A DNA stretch of 64,000 nucleotides from Cryptomeria japonica (taxonomy: Eukaryota; Streptophyta; Pinopsida; Cupressales; Cupressaceae). Location of the stretch: NCBI RefSeq assembly GCF_030272615.1, contig NC_081406.1:230878396-230942395 (forward strand), read 5' to 3'. Shown in pieces: positions 24,673-36,176 of this stretch. Made by a program: the position numbers and the translations under genes. Position 1 is the stretch's first letter; every line of letters begins with the position of its first letter. The notes beneath the pieces were generated by a model. That model made no database searches. It was not told the origin of the DNA and saw only the letters and a list, made by a program, of their open reading frames with translations.

Positions 24673-25006
24673 TGTTGAGACATGGAATAGCTAGGACTTG
24701 AACCTAGGACCTTCCATACGTTGCTGGAGTGGTCTACCACTGAGCTACTGGCCCCTCTTGGACCAATCCATCGTCGGTCCGGGTGTAGCTTATTTCCAAC
24801 ACCAACACCCCCCCTTAAGCCACACCTCTCGTGTGCTTGGGGCTCCTAGCCTGGACCTAGCTCTGATACCATGTTGAGACATGGACCAGGTAGGACTCAA
24901 ACCAAGGACCTTCCATACGCTACTAGAGTGCTCTACCACTGAGCTACTGGCCCCTCTTGGACCAGCCCATCATCAGTCCGAGTGTGGCTTATTTCCAACA
25001 CCAACA
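24673..25006 (-). mobile_element. TRIM (miniature LTR element) with tRNA-like sequence in each LTR
   Basis: Two direct repeats, 24673-24806 and 24872-25006 (134 and 135 bp, about 88% identical by eye), start TGTTG and end CAACA. Read on the minus strand, the 5' LTR (25006-24872) is followed at once by TGGTATCAGAGC (24871-24860), the initiator-Met-tRNA primer site of plant LTR elements. The interior is only 65 bp and ends in the polypurine tract AAGGGGGGG next to the 3' LTR. Flanks are taggt and taggc, a 5 bp duplication with one change. Each LTR contains a tRNA-like block on the minus strand: A box TAGCTCAGTGG, D stem GCTC/GAGC, and B box GGTTCAAGTCC inside a perfect 5 bp T stem in the 24673 copy. 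The element looks structurally whole and non-coding. LTR divergence suggests an old insertion. Confidence 0.85.
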
Positions 25007-25019
25007 TAGGCGTCATAAT

Positions 25020-25563
25020 TCAGACTTATTCAAATTTCAATAATTACTAGGCTTCTATCATCATTTTCTTTCTATTTCTCTATCTCACACTCTTTGCTTT
25101 CCTTAAACTCTAGACTTATCTATTTTAATATTTCTCTCTTTGTCCTCCCTCTCTACCTCTCTATCTCACTCTCTCCTCTCTCCCCAAGCTCCAGATCTTA
25201 TATTTTCTCACACAGTCAAATTTCAATAATCACTAAGGTACTATTATCATTCTTTCTATATCTCTATTTCACTCTCTTTGTCTCCCTCAATCTATAAGCC
25301 TGTATCTCTTACTATCACTCTCCCTCTCTCTCTCCCCCTATTTTTCTATATCGTTCCCTCCTCTCTTCCCAATATCTAAAGCTATGTCACTCACCCTTCT
25401 ACTTTGTATCTCCTATCTCTTCTCTTCTTACCTCATGCACATTGTCTCATCTCTATCTCACCTCTCTCCCCCCTCCCTACCTATCTCTCATTTTCCCTCT
25501 ATTTATCTCTATCTCCTCTCTCCCTCTTCCTACATACCTCCCCTCACTCCATTTACTTCTATA

Positions 25564-25652
<89 letters not shown>

Positions 25653-26480
25653 ATCCCACTCTAAAAATTTCCCCCTCTCCCTCTCTCTATATACCTCTAC
25701 ATTTGTCCTTCCCTACCTCTACATATATCCCTTTCTCTCAATCCCTCCCTCTCTCCTTCCCTCTCTATTTCTCTTTATCCCACTCTCTTTGTCTCCCCTA
25801 AGATTTATACCTATATCTCCCTATCTCTCCCTCTCTCTACCTCTCTCTATCTCACTCTCCTCTCCACTCCAAGATCTAGACATAGATTTTTACCTCTCTC
25901 TCACCATTCTCTCCATATATACCTCTCTCTCAATCCCTTTATTTTTCTACATAGATCTCCTTCCCTCCTCTTTCTCCCCTTCTATCTCTACTTATATATA
26001 TCTCCCATTTCCCTCTCTTTATACTTACACCTCCCTCCTTTCCTACCTACATTTATTTCTCTAAATAAATCTTTGTCTCACCATCTCTCTCTATTAATGC
26101 ATCCCTCCCTCATTCCCTCCACCTCTCCACTTACCCATCTATTTATACTCTCTATATCCCCTCTCCCTTCATGTATTTATCTCCTTTCTCTCTACCCATC
26201 TATCTTCCCTCCTACTCTCTTTATCACCCCTCTCCCTCTCTCCACCTACCTCTCTTTCCAAAAATCTACTTTTATCTCCCTTAACTCTCTACCTCCTTCC
26301 CTCCATACTCTCTCATTACATGTTACACCGAGTTATATTTATTTCTCTATCTCTCATTTCTATCCCCATCTCTCCCTCTATATATCCCTCTCCATCTCTT
26401 GCTACCACTCCCTATTATATCTCTCTCCTCTCTTATTCTCTCCTTTCCTCTCCCTCCCTCTCTACCTATATCTATCCACC
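25020..26480 (+). repeat. Pyrimidine-rich low-complexity region with (CT)n microsatellite
   Basis: About 1.45 kb is almost entirely C and T on the plus strand, made of interrupted tctct, ccctc and tatct strings, with a pure (CT)n tract of about 80 bp at 25567-25648. Long open frames across it (for example 25384-26064) encode only Ser/Leu/Pro repeats and are artefacts of the base composition. Confidence 0.9.
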
Positions 26481-26489
26481 TATTGCAAA

Positions 26490-28215
26490 CATAACTTGAT
26501 CCTATTGGTAATAGAGCCTAGTTATCTTCTTGATTCAAAGTTTTGTTTTAGTCATGTTTGGATCTCTCCAACAAGATGCATAGTTGATTTTTAAGCTATC
26601 ACTTCTAGATTGAGACCTTGGATGCACACACAACATTATTTTTTAAATGACCCACCAATTGATCTTACATACTGAATAGCCGTATACAAAATACTCCAAA
26701 ATATTCCCTAATTGACCTTCCACACTTCTTTGACATACCCATTGCACACCAAAGTGTGATCACTATTTAATTATTTTTATGAAATGTGCATGGAAATGGA
26801 CATTAACAATATAAAATATTAATATTTATTATAAATTAGGAGGACACAAATTTTAGTAATATTATTTTATTATAAAATATCAATTGTTCATGTTATACAA
26901 AGAGGTCAAGGGACTCATATCTCTAGAACTTGATTTGCTTTTTTTATTTGGTTTAGTGGGAGAATATTTATTTCATTATTAATAGCCACTTAAATTGGTA
27001 GTAGTTGTTACTAGTTTATAATTACCTTTTACTTGTTATGGGAGTTGCTAAATGTAAATGTGATTGGAATAGAAAGAACATGATGACAGGAAATATTTAG
27101 TGTGGACTCAAAGGAGATCAAAAGGAAGATTACCAAAAGGGTAGATAAGGCTACTACGTGGAGAGAGCATTAATTGAAATAAAATTTTCTAATTGTGTTA
27201 CACATATTGATGATAATGCCCTAATTAGCACATATTTTTAGAAACTATTCATGATTTGTGGCTTTTCTTGAGTTTAAAGAGAAAAAAGTTTAAAAAAAGA
27301 AAAAATGTATTGGTACAACTTATTAATAGATTAATACAAGCTTTGAATATATTAAATGTGAAATTATTTTTTAAAGAGTTTATCTTGTATTATAATTGTA
27401 CATATGTTATGATGATAATGCCCTAATTAGCACATATTTTTAGAAACTATTCATGATTTGTTGATTTTCTTGAGTTTAAAGAGAAAAAAGTTCTAAAAAG
27501 AAAAGATGTATTGACACAACTTATTAATAGATTAATACAAGCTTTGAATATATTAAATGTGAAATTATTGTTTAAAGAGTTTATCTTGTATTATAACTGT
27601 ATATATTTTATGATGGTTTATAATTTTCTATTTATAATTTATCAATGTAAAATAATATCTTTTTAAAATTATTTTATTTAAATTATCTATAAATTAATTT
27701 ATTTATTTAGAACTTATTTTATAGTTCTTATTTTTAAATAAGCGTCAACTCTAAAAAAATATCATTGTTGATAATTATTAACTGATAATTTAAAACTATT
27801 ATAGGTATCTTAAATACATTTATTTAAAGAAATGCTAGAGATATCAATTGAAACTATTTTATTTATCTTAAAATTATTTTATTTTATTTTATTTTTATAT
27901 CTATCTCCAACTTATAATTTTGATGAGGGTGTTTAATGTTTTATACGATATTTAATTTAAAAATATTATATTTATAATCAATATTACTATTTTGAGGTAT
28001 GGATGACTATCAAATTTAAGCTAAAAGAACTTTTAACATTAACACACTCACGCTATTATACTCCACCCCTTGTTGTCATTGTAGAATGCTCCCAACATTA
28101 ATAAACTTATTAATTAATTTTTTTTAAAATTAATGATAAATATCAAATTTGAACTTCAAAAGAAGTAATTGTTGAATATATTTTTAATTAATTAAACAAC
28201 TATTAAATATATCAC
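26490..28215. other. No gene seen; AT-rich, with a tandem duplication at 27202-27620
   Basis: This is AT-rich intergenic DNA. Within it a 212 bp segment is duplicated in tandem: gatgataatgccctaattag occurs at 27209 and 27421, followed by the same gaaactattcatgatttgt, cttgagtttaaagag and gctttgaatatattaaatg blocks. The copies differ at few positions. Confidence 0.7.
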
Positions 28216-28220
28216 TAATT

Positions 28221-28515
28221 TCGCCGAAGGCGATTCTTATATGAAACGAACGGGCTGACTTTTGTAATCGACGGTCAATATCGCCTGAGTACTTTTGCCG
28301 AAAACGATCCTTATATGAAATGAACGGACTGACTTTTGTAATCGACGGCGGTCAATATCGTCTAAGTACTTTCACAGAAGGTGATCCTTATATGAAATGA
28401 ACGGACTGACTTTTGTAATCGACGGTCAATATCACCTGAATACTTTCGCCGAAGGCGATCCTTTTATGAAGTGAATGGGCTGATCCTTTTATGAAGTGAA
28501 TGGGCTGCGGTCAAT
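28221..28515 (+). repeat. Minisatellite, 74-77 bp unit, about four copies
   Basis: Units start at 28221, 28295, 28372 and 28446 with tcgccgaaggcga-like text, followed by tatgaaatgaacggactgac and cgacggtcaatatcgcctga. The last unit contains an extra short internal duplication (gaagtgaatgggctgatcct). The cgccgaaggcg core is nearly palindromic. The array is GC-richer than its surroundings and ends some 180 bp upstream of the galactinol synthase relic, so it may be part of that gene's old promoter. Confidence 0.85.
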
Positions 28516-28689
28516 ATCGCCTGAGCACCGGTGCAAGACGATTCCAGCTGTTTGGACCGTCGGATGACTTTCTCACTCTACCATTGCGATTTGATGGGTA
28601 ATACGGCCGACTGGAGCATTCATTTCCTGCGCCCGACGGTACACTGCATTTACCATCGAATATTGGAATGCGTTGTCCTGATTGATCAT

Positions 28690-29576
28690 GATACATCAAA
28701 ATTCAAATTGAGATTTTGGGTTTTCTTGTCTTGATTTGGAATGCGCATTTTGAGGAGTTCAGCAAAATGGTGTATCTAGATGCCGACATTCAAGTCTTCG
28801 AACGACATTGATAACCTGTTCGACATGTCAGATGGGTATTTCTATGCTGTCATGGACTGTTTCTGCGAGAAGACGTGGAGTCACACCACTCGATATAAGA
28901 TTGGATACTGCCAGCATTGCCCAAACAAGGTGACGTGGCCTGCTGAGTTGGAGGAGGAGCGCCCTGCTCTGTACTTCAATGTCGGAATGTTTGTGTTTGA
29001 ACCCAATAAATTAACCTTCGAAGGCATGATGGAAACTCTCATGTCAACCACCCCAACACGCTTTGCAGAGCAGCTATGTCATATTTGCTTTGTTTTATCA
29101 TTGCAAATAGTGGTGCTTTTTCATAACCTGATGTTGACTACAGTAACCCCTGTTTCTTTGCAGGATTTCTTGAACATGTATGTTCAAAAGCAGCACAAAC
29201 CCATCCCTTTGGCGTACAGTCTGGTGCTTGCAATGCTATTGCGTCATCCAGAGAACGTAGAGCTGGATTTTGTCAAAGTTCACTATTGTGCAGCTGTTAA
29301 GTCTTTGTTCAGGCCATATTATTCATGAAATGCGGGTTTTTAAATATTCCTCTGTTTAATTAATTTAAATTGAAAATTGGTCGATGAAAACCGTGGAGGT
29401 TCAGTGGTGAGGAAAATATGGAGAGGGAAGATATAAAAAGATTAGATCATAATTTGTGGGAGATATACAACGAAGAATTCCTGGATGGAGTGAGAAGATG
29501 TCAAGTGCAAGAGATCACTGCCAATGCAATGCCCAAGGCAACCAACGCATTGCCTGCTCCGCCCGCAGCTTGACCA
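28690..29576 (+). pseudogene. GOLS: Galactinol synthase (GT8) pseudogene, 5'-truncated
   Basis: Galactinol synthase moves galactose from UDP-galactose to myo-inositol, the first step of raffinose-family sugar synthesis. The relic reads FEEFSKMVYLDADIQVF (about 28752-28800; DAD is the metal-binding DxD). A one-base shift follows, then NDIDNLFDMSDGYFYAVMDC, FCEKTWSH, YKIGYCQHCPNKVTWPAE, YFNVGMFVFEPN and RFAEQ (to 29073). A 90 bp intron (29074-29163) keeps its TTTGCAG acceptor, but its donor reads CT instead of GT. The next exon gives DFLNMYVQKQHKPIP ... LVLAMLLRHPENVELD ... VHYCAA. The last exon (about 29385-29574) gives KPWRFSGEENMEREDIKR and ends APPAA, matching the APSAA C-terminus typical of the family; its acceptor AG is not visible. 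The N-terminal hundred or so residues are missing. It is clearly a dead host gene. Confidence 0.88.
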
Positions 29577-32500
29577 GAGTCTAGACAAGTAGATCTAAGG
29601 TATTTTATTGTATACTCAAAATTGTGGATGGGGAAGAGTATTAATAGTCGTCATAGTTCTAATAACCGCCATCTTATTGTCATAGTGACTTCTTAATAGC
29701 CGTCAAAGTGAAAACACCATTAATAAATTTGTTTTGTACTAATAGCCGATCATTTTTTGTCATTTTTTGTTCATAATTGGCCCATATGTGCACCACTATT
29801 GGAACATATGTGCAAAACTATTGGGACATTTGTCCACAAGTACTGGAGATTTTGAGTGGACGGTTACTCGAACATCTTTAGTTAGGTATTAGGCGACACT
29901 TTGAAATGCATACTTTTTGACCTTTGTGCGCATGACTGATTCCACAATGTGCATCATTACTACCCAGAAGCCAGATCAATAGCTTTAAGCAGTTAAGTCG
30001 CATACGAAAACAACTAAAAAAATAAATTCAAAATCCGATGTACCGTTTATGGGTGCACGAAGTTAGCTATGATGGCCACTGGTGCTCTTCCCCTAGCTCT
30101 GTTAAGGTCGTGGACCTTTTGTTGCCCCGATGAATTTTTTTATTTTGTATTTTCAACGAAAACAAATTTGATTTGTATATAGATTGATTTGTAACAAGGG
30201 GCTATTATTGATTTGTATATATTGGATCTAATGGCATACCATTATAATAATAATTTTTAATTTTATTTGTTTAATTATTATTTTGTTTAAATTATTACGA
30301 ATTATTGAATGGAGAAATGTCTTTAAAAATATATATAATTAAATTTTTTTTAAATATTTTATATTATTTTACTTATAATTTGAAAAATAATCTTTTATTT
30401 TACTTATTTAAGATTGATTTATCATTTTTTTAAATAAATTTATACGATAAAAACTAAATACAATTTATGATGTATTTAAATACTTTAACTTAGTGAACAT
30501 ATCTCACTTAGTAATAGTTCCTATGAATCCATCTCTCATAATCCTTAAAATTTCATAAATTAATACTCTTAAAAATTGTCCAATTACAATTTAAGAAAAA
30601 TAAAAATAAAATATCTAAAATCATTTTAATAATAAACTACAAAATAAAATTGAATCACTCTATAAATAATTCGATGATTAAGATTAATAATCTAGATATT
30701 ATTAATCACAACCAAATGAACTTTGATATGATTCTATAAATAATTCAATGCTTTGGATTTTTGTTTCCTTTACCCCAAGATTTTTTAGGTTGTTTAGAAT
30801 TGTTTATTCATTGTCTAATTCTATTTAGAACGAATGCATTTCAGGATTCAATTGTGTCTAGTATTTTTGCATCAATGTTTTGGATCGCACTATGTGATTC
30901 TTTGGCTCTCTTCATCTTGATGATGGATCATAGAGTGTGATTCGAAACATTGATGCAAAAATATTGAACACAATTAAATCCAAAAACTACATTCATTCTA
31001 TAAAATGGATTGTAATAATCTCTTTAACATTAATTCTATTGAACTTTCTTGCTTTGTTAAAAAAACAATAAATAATGTCAAACTAAATTTGCCATCACGA
31101 ACATGAAGTTGTTTATGTAGGCACGAAAAGAGATCCTGACATGACAATTTTCTTCATTTACTAATTAATTTAAAAATTACAATACAGTTTGTTTTGATTT
31201 TTAAATTAATTATTAAATAAGAAAAACTATCTTGTAGGCTCCTTTTTTATGCTTGCATGAACAATTTCCACGAAAATGACCAATCACCTATACATTAAAA
31301 GTGGAAGTGGAAACAACACAGAGTACTTTCTAGTGAACCTACCTTTTATTACGTCGAAATCGTCTCTTATATATGAAATGGACTACCTCATTTTTCAGCA
31401 TCTACGGTTGGTATCATCCCTAAGCCCATGCAAGAATATTGAAAGCACCAGAGCCCTTTATTTACAATTGGCAGATTTGAATCGTTGGTTTTCTGTTAAA
31501 ATTCGTGTAAACCTTATTGGTTGGTTGCTTCAGTAAATAGTATCCCACGCAACACTTGTTAGTGGCTATTATGATGAGTTGAGTGACTTTAAAATGCTTT
31601 GCACATTCATATGCTTCTAAGGCACCATTATTGATGATGCTATAAGAGGCTCTATTTTCAATGCAGTAAATTTGTTCAGTGCATCAACGATTCAGAGCTA
31701 TTTGAAGTTTCTTCGAATAAATTTGTCATTCAGTACACCAACTTTCTGAGCCTCAGCCAACTCCTTTTTTTAAGGCAATTAGATGACCTAATCACACAGA
31801 GGAGAAATTTCTTTTAGCCTACAATGCGCAGCTTCTCGAAATTGTAAGGTGCAGATTCACTCCAAAGAGCTTGGAATGCGCGTACATCTTACGATACAAT
31901 ATTTTGACAGGAATAAAAAATGGAGTTAAAGCTCATTGAATCTCCGTGTGAATTTTTTATACCTGATCAGAATTCTCAGATTTTCTGCATGAAAGGTCCA
32001 CGGGAAAAGCTACGTGTCATTATTTGTGTACTTGTTTAATTTTTATTAGCGCAGACTGTGCAATAACCAAATCATTTATTGCCAGGTTGGAGATTTGTGT
32101 ATGATGCGTAAATCTGAAAGTTCTTGGAAGAGAAAGGTGATCAGTTGGCTGCCATGAAAGATCAACTGTGAATATGTACCAAAATCTTACAAATTATATC
32201 ATTCAGTCGAATTTCATTTGTCTTTGAAAAAAACATAGTTGTGAAGTAATAAAATTTTAGAGTTTTTAGTAATATATTTTTGTTGATTTTATAGATGGAT
32301 TAAAATGTTATAATAAAATAGAATTAATCTAAATAATAATAAAATTGAGTAATAAATATTAGAAAATTAAATGAGAAAAGATTTGGATATACATTTACAG
32401 AAGTTAAATTTATTTTTAAAATAGTATATTAATTATATTTAATATTATATATTTTCTCTTACAAATTATACAATATAAATATAATACAATCTATAATTAA

Positions 32501-33440
32501 TATATAACATATATTTTATACAACACCAATTAAATTATATATAAACAATGGTACTTATTCTTATATAATATTACATAAATAAGTTATACTATTATTATAA
32601 TTTATAATAAGACTATTAATTACAATACATATTAATTTATATACAATATGATCATACTTATACTATATATATAAATATTAAAATACAAATATAAAAATTT
32701 TATAATTGATATTTAACAAATTTTGTATAGTACTATTAAATTACATTTAATATAATTATATTTAAAATTATGTATAGTATTTGATATAATAGAATTGTAT
32801 CGTTATTATATATTGTATTTAATATGATGTAACTTAATAAATCTATTTTAAAATTAATATTATATAGTATTATATTATAATCTACACTACAAATTATTAA
32901 ATATAATCGATAATATATTTGTTATGTAGTCTATGCCAATTTATAGTATTCTTCTATTTTCCTTCTATTGTTTTTTTTCAACATTTTTGTATTCGGCATA
33001 CCCATTACACACCAAGGTACAATTGCTAGTTAATAATATATGTAGAATCTAAACTTCATAAGATAACAACTTCCTTAATTAATTCACATCAATCCCAAAA
33101 AAATTATACAAACTTTACATATATTATTATTAATTAATAATATAAAATTAAACCAATCAGTCAACTTCCTTAAATTTTCATTAGAATATAAACACATTAA
33201 TTATTGTAAAATATTATTAAATATATTGTATAAGCTAATTTTGGTGAAATGTGTGCATTGACTTTATAAAAGGATAATATTCATCATAAATTTGAAAACA
33301 CTAAATATCTATAATATTATGTTATATAAAAATACGGATTGGTCAAACTGAAACCATGTGTAGAACTAAATACTGGGGATATTTTATTGTGAATTCTTTC
33401 CAAGCCACGTTACACACGCATATACAATTTTATTTTCCTT
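29577..33440. other. No clear gene; AT-rich intergenic DNA
   Basis: The region is strongly AT-rich, especially 32230-33330. Short open frames (for example 31276-31536) show no recognisable domain. Around 31590-32160 some stretches have coding-like composition, including KFLEEKGDQLAAMKDQ near 32110, which might be a relic of an unknown gene. The only clear structured element is the inverted repeat at 30826-31000. Confidence 0.5.
30826..31000. repeat. Foldback (inverted repeat) element, arms about 70 bp
   Basis: The left arm 30826-30894 (tagaacgaatgcatttcagg ... ggatcgcactatg) pairs with the right arm 30929-31000 (catagagtgtgattcgaaac ... acattcattcta), with a 34 bp loop. Pairing is long but imperfect. 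It resembles a MITE or foldback remnant. Part of one arm (gcatcaa, atcacactctatgatcc) recurs at about 55163-55200, which supports a dispersed family. Confidence 0.75.
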
Positions 33441-33673
33441 AAATGCTTGCTTCTTCTTCTCTCTCCGTCTTCCTGGAAACCCGCAGAGTAGAAAAAATCC
33501 AATGTCAACCAAATCATTTACACAAATTCTTTGCATTCCTGCGACTAATTCTCTTACACCTACCAAAAGTTGTTCTGCAAAGAAATGTCAGAAGATCAAA
33601 AGTGGGCTCATTCAACACCAAATTTCTGTTTGGCTGGTCAAGTAGAGCTCCCACTAGCTCCTCTGTTTCGCTC

Positions 33674-34868
33674 ATGGCTCATATGGATTTAACCAGGAGA
33701 GAGAAGATTTTGGGTGTAATCTGCTGCGTTTTGTTTTTCCTTGTATTGCTTTCCAATAAGCCACTTTTCGATCCAGTCATCTCCAATGTCTTCACATTTC
33801 AAGGAAAGCTGAAGGATCACAATACAGTAAGTCACAATCTGAGATCAAATTTCAATCTTTGAAAAAGGGGCAATACTTTTTAGAATGAATTACGTTATTA
33901 ATGTTGTTGAATTCGATTGAACAGGACGAGCTGACATTAGCTCTGAGCAGGGCTTCCATGCCCAACAGGACTGTGATAATAACCACAGTGAACACAGCAT
34001 GGATGGAGCCAGGCGGAATTTTCGAGTTGTTTATGAGGAGCTTTGAAATCGGGGAAGGAACTCGACCACTGCTCAACAATCTGCTGGTTGTTGCCCATGA
34101 TGAAAAGGCATTCAATGCCTGCACACAAATCCATCCTCACTGCTATCGATTGAAGACTCCAGGAGTTGATTTCTCAGGGGAGAGCTTCTACATGACAGGG
34201 GATTACTTGAAGATGACGAGGTCTAAAATCCTCTTGCTCACCAATGTGCTACGCAGAGGCTACCATTTTCTTTTCTCTGTGAGTTGTTCTTCTTCTTTTT
34301 TCTTTTATCAGCAGATATATTGATGTGTTTGGGCTTAGCAATTTGAATTTTGTGATTAACTTCATGATGCTCTGTTTTTGCACAGGATTCAGATATACTG
34401 TGGTTTAGAAACCCATTTCAGAGATTCTCAACAGATTCAGATTTCGAAATGTCAACTGATAGATATTTTGGTGATCCTGAGGAAATGAGAAATTGGGAGA
34501 ATACAGGATTCATGATGTTCCGTTCGAACAATAGGACTGTTGAGATGATGGAGATGTGGAACAATGCTACATATACTAGGCCTTCCTTGAATGACCAAGA
34601 TGTCTGGAATGATATAAAATTGTCTGAGAACATTACTCAATTGGGTCTGAGAGTGCGCTTCCTGGACACACAGTATTTTAGTGGGTTTTGTGAATCTGGC
34701 ACAGATCTAGGTGTAGTGTGCACCATGCATGCAAATTGTTGTAAAGGATCCAAGGCCAAGATTCATGATTTGACAGAAGCTCTTGAAGATTGGACCTCTT
34801 TTCAATCCAGTGGATTGAATAGCACAAATGTGCATTGGAGAGTTAGGGAGGAATGCATACATTCTTGA
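33674..34868 (+). CDS. GT77-like nucleotide-diphospho-sugar transferase (At4g15970-like), three exons
   Basis: Exons are 33674-33826, 33925-34278 and 34386-34868, joined by GT-AG introns in phase 0 (donors gtaagt and gtgagt; acceptors acag and cacag). The product is 329 aa, usual for this family. Residues about 12-27 (ILGVICCVLFFLVLL) form a type II signal anchor, so a Golgi lumenal enzyme is expected. The catalytic domain starts ELTLALSRASMPNRTVIITT and includes FEIGEGTRPLLNNLLVVAHD and PHCYRLKTPGVDFS. The DxD metal/nucleotide motif falls just after the second intron (FS then DSDILWFRNPF). It also has NTGFMMFRSNNRT and NDQDVWNDIK. Several NxT/S sites and a Cys-rich end are present. The family (PF03407, GT77) includes cell-wall arabinosyl and xylosyl transferases; the substrate here is unknown. 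No lesions are seen. I chose Met 33674 because the anchor follows it directly; an upstream in-frame Met at 33443 would add an unlikely leader. Confidence 0.88.
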
Positions 34869-35851
34869 AATCAACAAGTGCAATGTAATGAGAAGTATTT
34901 GCTTTGTTATTTAAAACTTGGAAACGGCCAATTTCATGGTGGATTTGGAATTTCTTAGCTGAGTTCCTATCAGGTGTCCATTTCATGTTATTTGGGTAGC
35001 CTGTCAATTTTAGCACATTTCAAGCTGTCGTTTATAAGAGGGCACTATGTTTGCAAAGAACTACAATAGAGTTAAATAAATTGTGTTGAATAATATTAAA
35101 TGAAATGAGTCATGTAATTGAATACATACTCTCAAAACAAATATAAGCAGTCAGAATTGACTATAGATTAGAGGCGGAGATTTAAAAATATAAATTATTA
35201 GATTTAATTAAATATTTTATAAATTTCAATTAGGAAATAAGAGAAAAGAATAAAAATATATATAAATAAGTAGAGTAGAGATATATAAATAGATATGGAG
35301 AGAGAGGGAGAGAGAAATAGGGGATATAGAAAGATAGGAGGGAGAGAGAGAAAATATTCTAAATTTTTGTTTTAGTTCTTTATTTGCATTTATTGTACTT
35401 CTTTATTATATTTTTTAAGATTTTTTTTTTTCAAAATGAAGATCTTATTGCATTTTTTTATAATTAAATTTAAATTCAAATTTATTAATTTTTTTATTAA
35501 TAAAGAAAACTTTTTTATTAATTGAATAAAAAATTAGAATAACTAGAGAATAATATATTTTAGAATATGGTTTTTAATTTAAATTGTTATTTCATTTGAA
35601 ATGTTCTTCCTATTGAATAAATTTATTTTTAAATAATAGAAATAAATAATATGTATGTATATAAAATATAAAATAAAATATTTAAATTTAACATATAGAA
35701 AAAATAGTAAGAAATGGATGGGATGGTATTTATAATTTATAAATCTATATGAAATTTTTTGCAAAATGACAAAGTAATAATTAAGTATTTGAAGTAATGA
35801 TAGTTAAGTATTTGAGAATAGTTTATAGTTTAATATATCACTAATTTATTC
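34869..35851. other. 3' flank of GT77-like gene; AT-rich, short GA tract
   Basis: The probable 3' UTR starts at 34869; an aataaa-type signal is seen at about 35076. A purine-rich gagagaggg stretch lies at 35293-35353. The remainder is AT-rich with no gene. Confidence 0.5.
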
Positions 35852-35867
35852 AAAATCTTAAAGTTTA
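35852..35867. repeat. Target-site duplication, 5' copy (LINE 35868-42035)
   Basis: aaaatcttaaagttta is identical to 42036-42051 at the other end of the element. The leading As of the 3' copy merge with the poly(A), so the exact edge may shift by up to four bases. Confidence 0.85.
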
Positions 35868-36176
35868 GGGTCTCTAAAATAGTTTATTTAATTCTTTTAA
35901 AATATGTTATTGGGAGATAAAGATTGATGGAGATCTGCGATTTTTCGGTGCTTTCGACTGCGCCCTGAAGGAGGAAGCAGGATCAAGGCACGCAGGCGTT
36001 GACGGGAGTTCCTCGACGTCTACGTGGAGGAGTTAATCTCCTCCACTCGGTTTGCATTTCCTACCTCGCCCACTTGCTCTGTTTGTTTTGTGTTTCATTT
36101 ACTCTGCTCTGCGAACATTTATTACGGTTAACTCCACCCATCCGCCCACCCTGCCCGATCCTAACCCTGGTTTCCA

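Noticed and set aside
24680-24960. Two minus-strand tRNA genes
   Set aside because: A and B boxes are good, but the acceptor stem and anticodon arm do not pair properly, and both lie at matching positions inside TRIM LTRs. They are treated as tRNA-like parts of the element.
25384-26594. Long open frames of Ser/Leu/Pro repeats
   Set aside because: They are produced by the CT-rich low-complexity DNA; the peptide has no domain and the frames overlap in several registers.
28511-28699. Minus-strand 62-codon frame between the minisatellite and the GOLS relic
   Set aside because: No recognisable domain; probably chance in GC-richer DNA.
33443-33673. Upstream in-frame start for the GT77-like gene
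   Set aside because: It would add 77 residues before the signal anchor; the Met at 33674 gives the usual type II topology and length.
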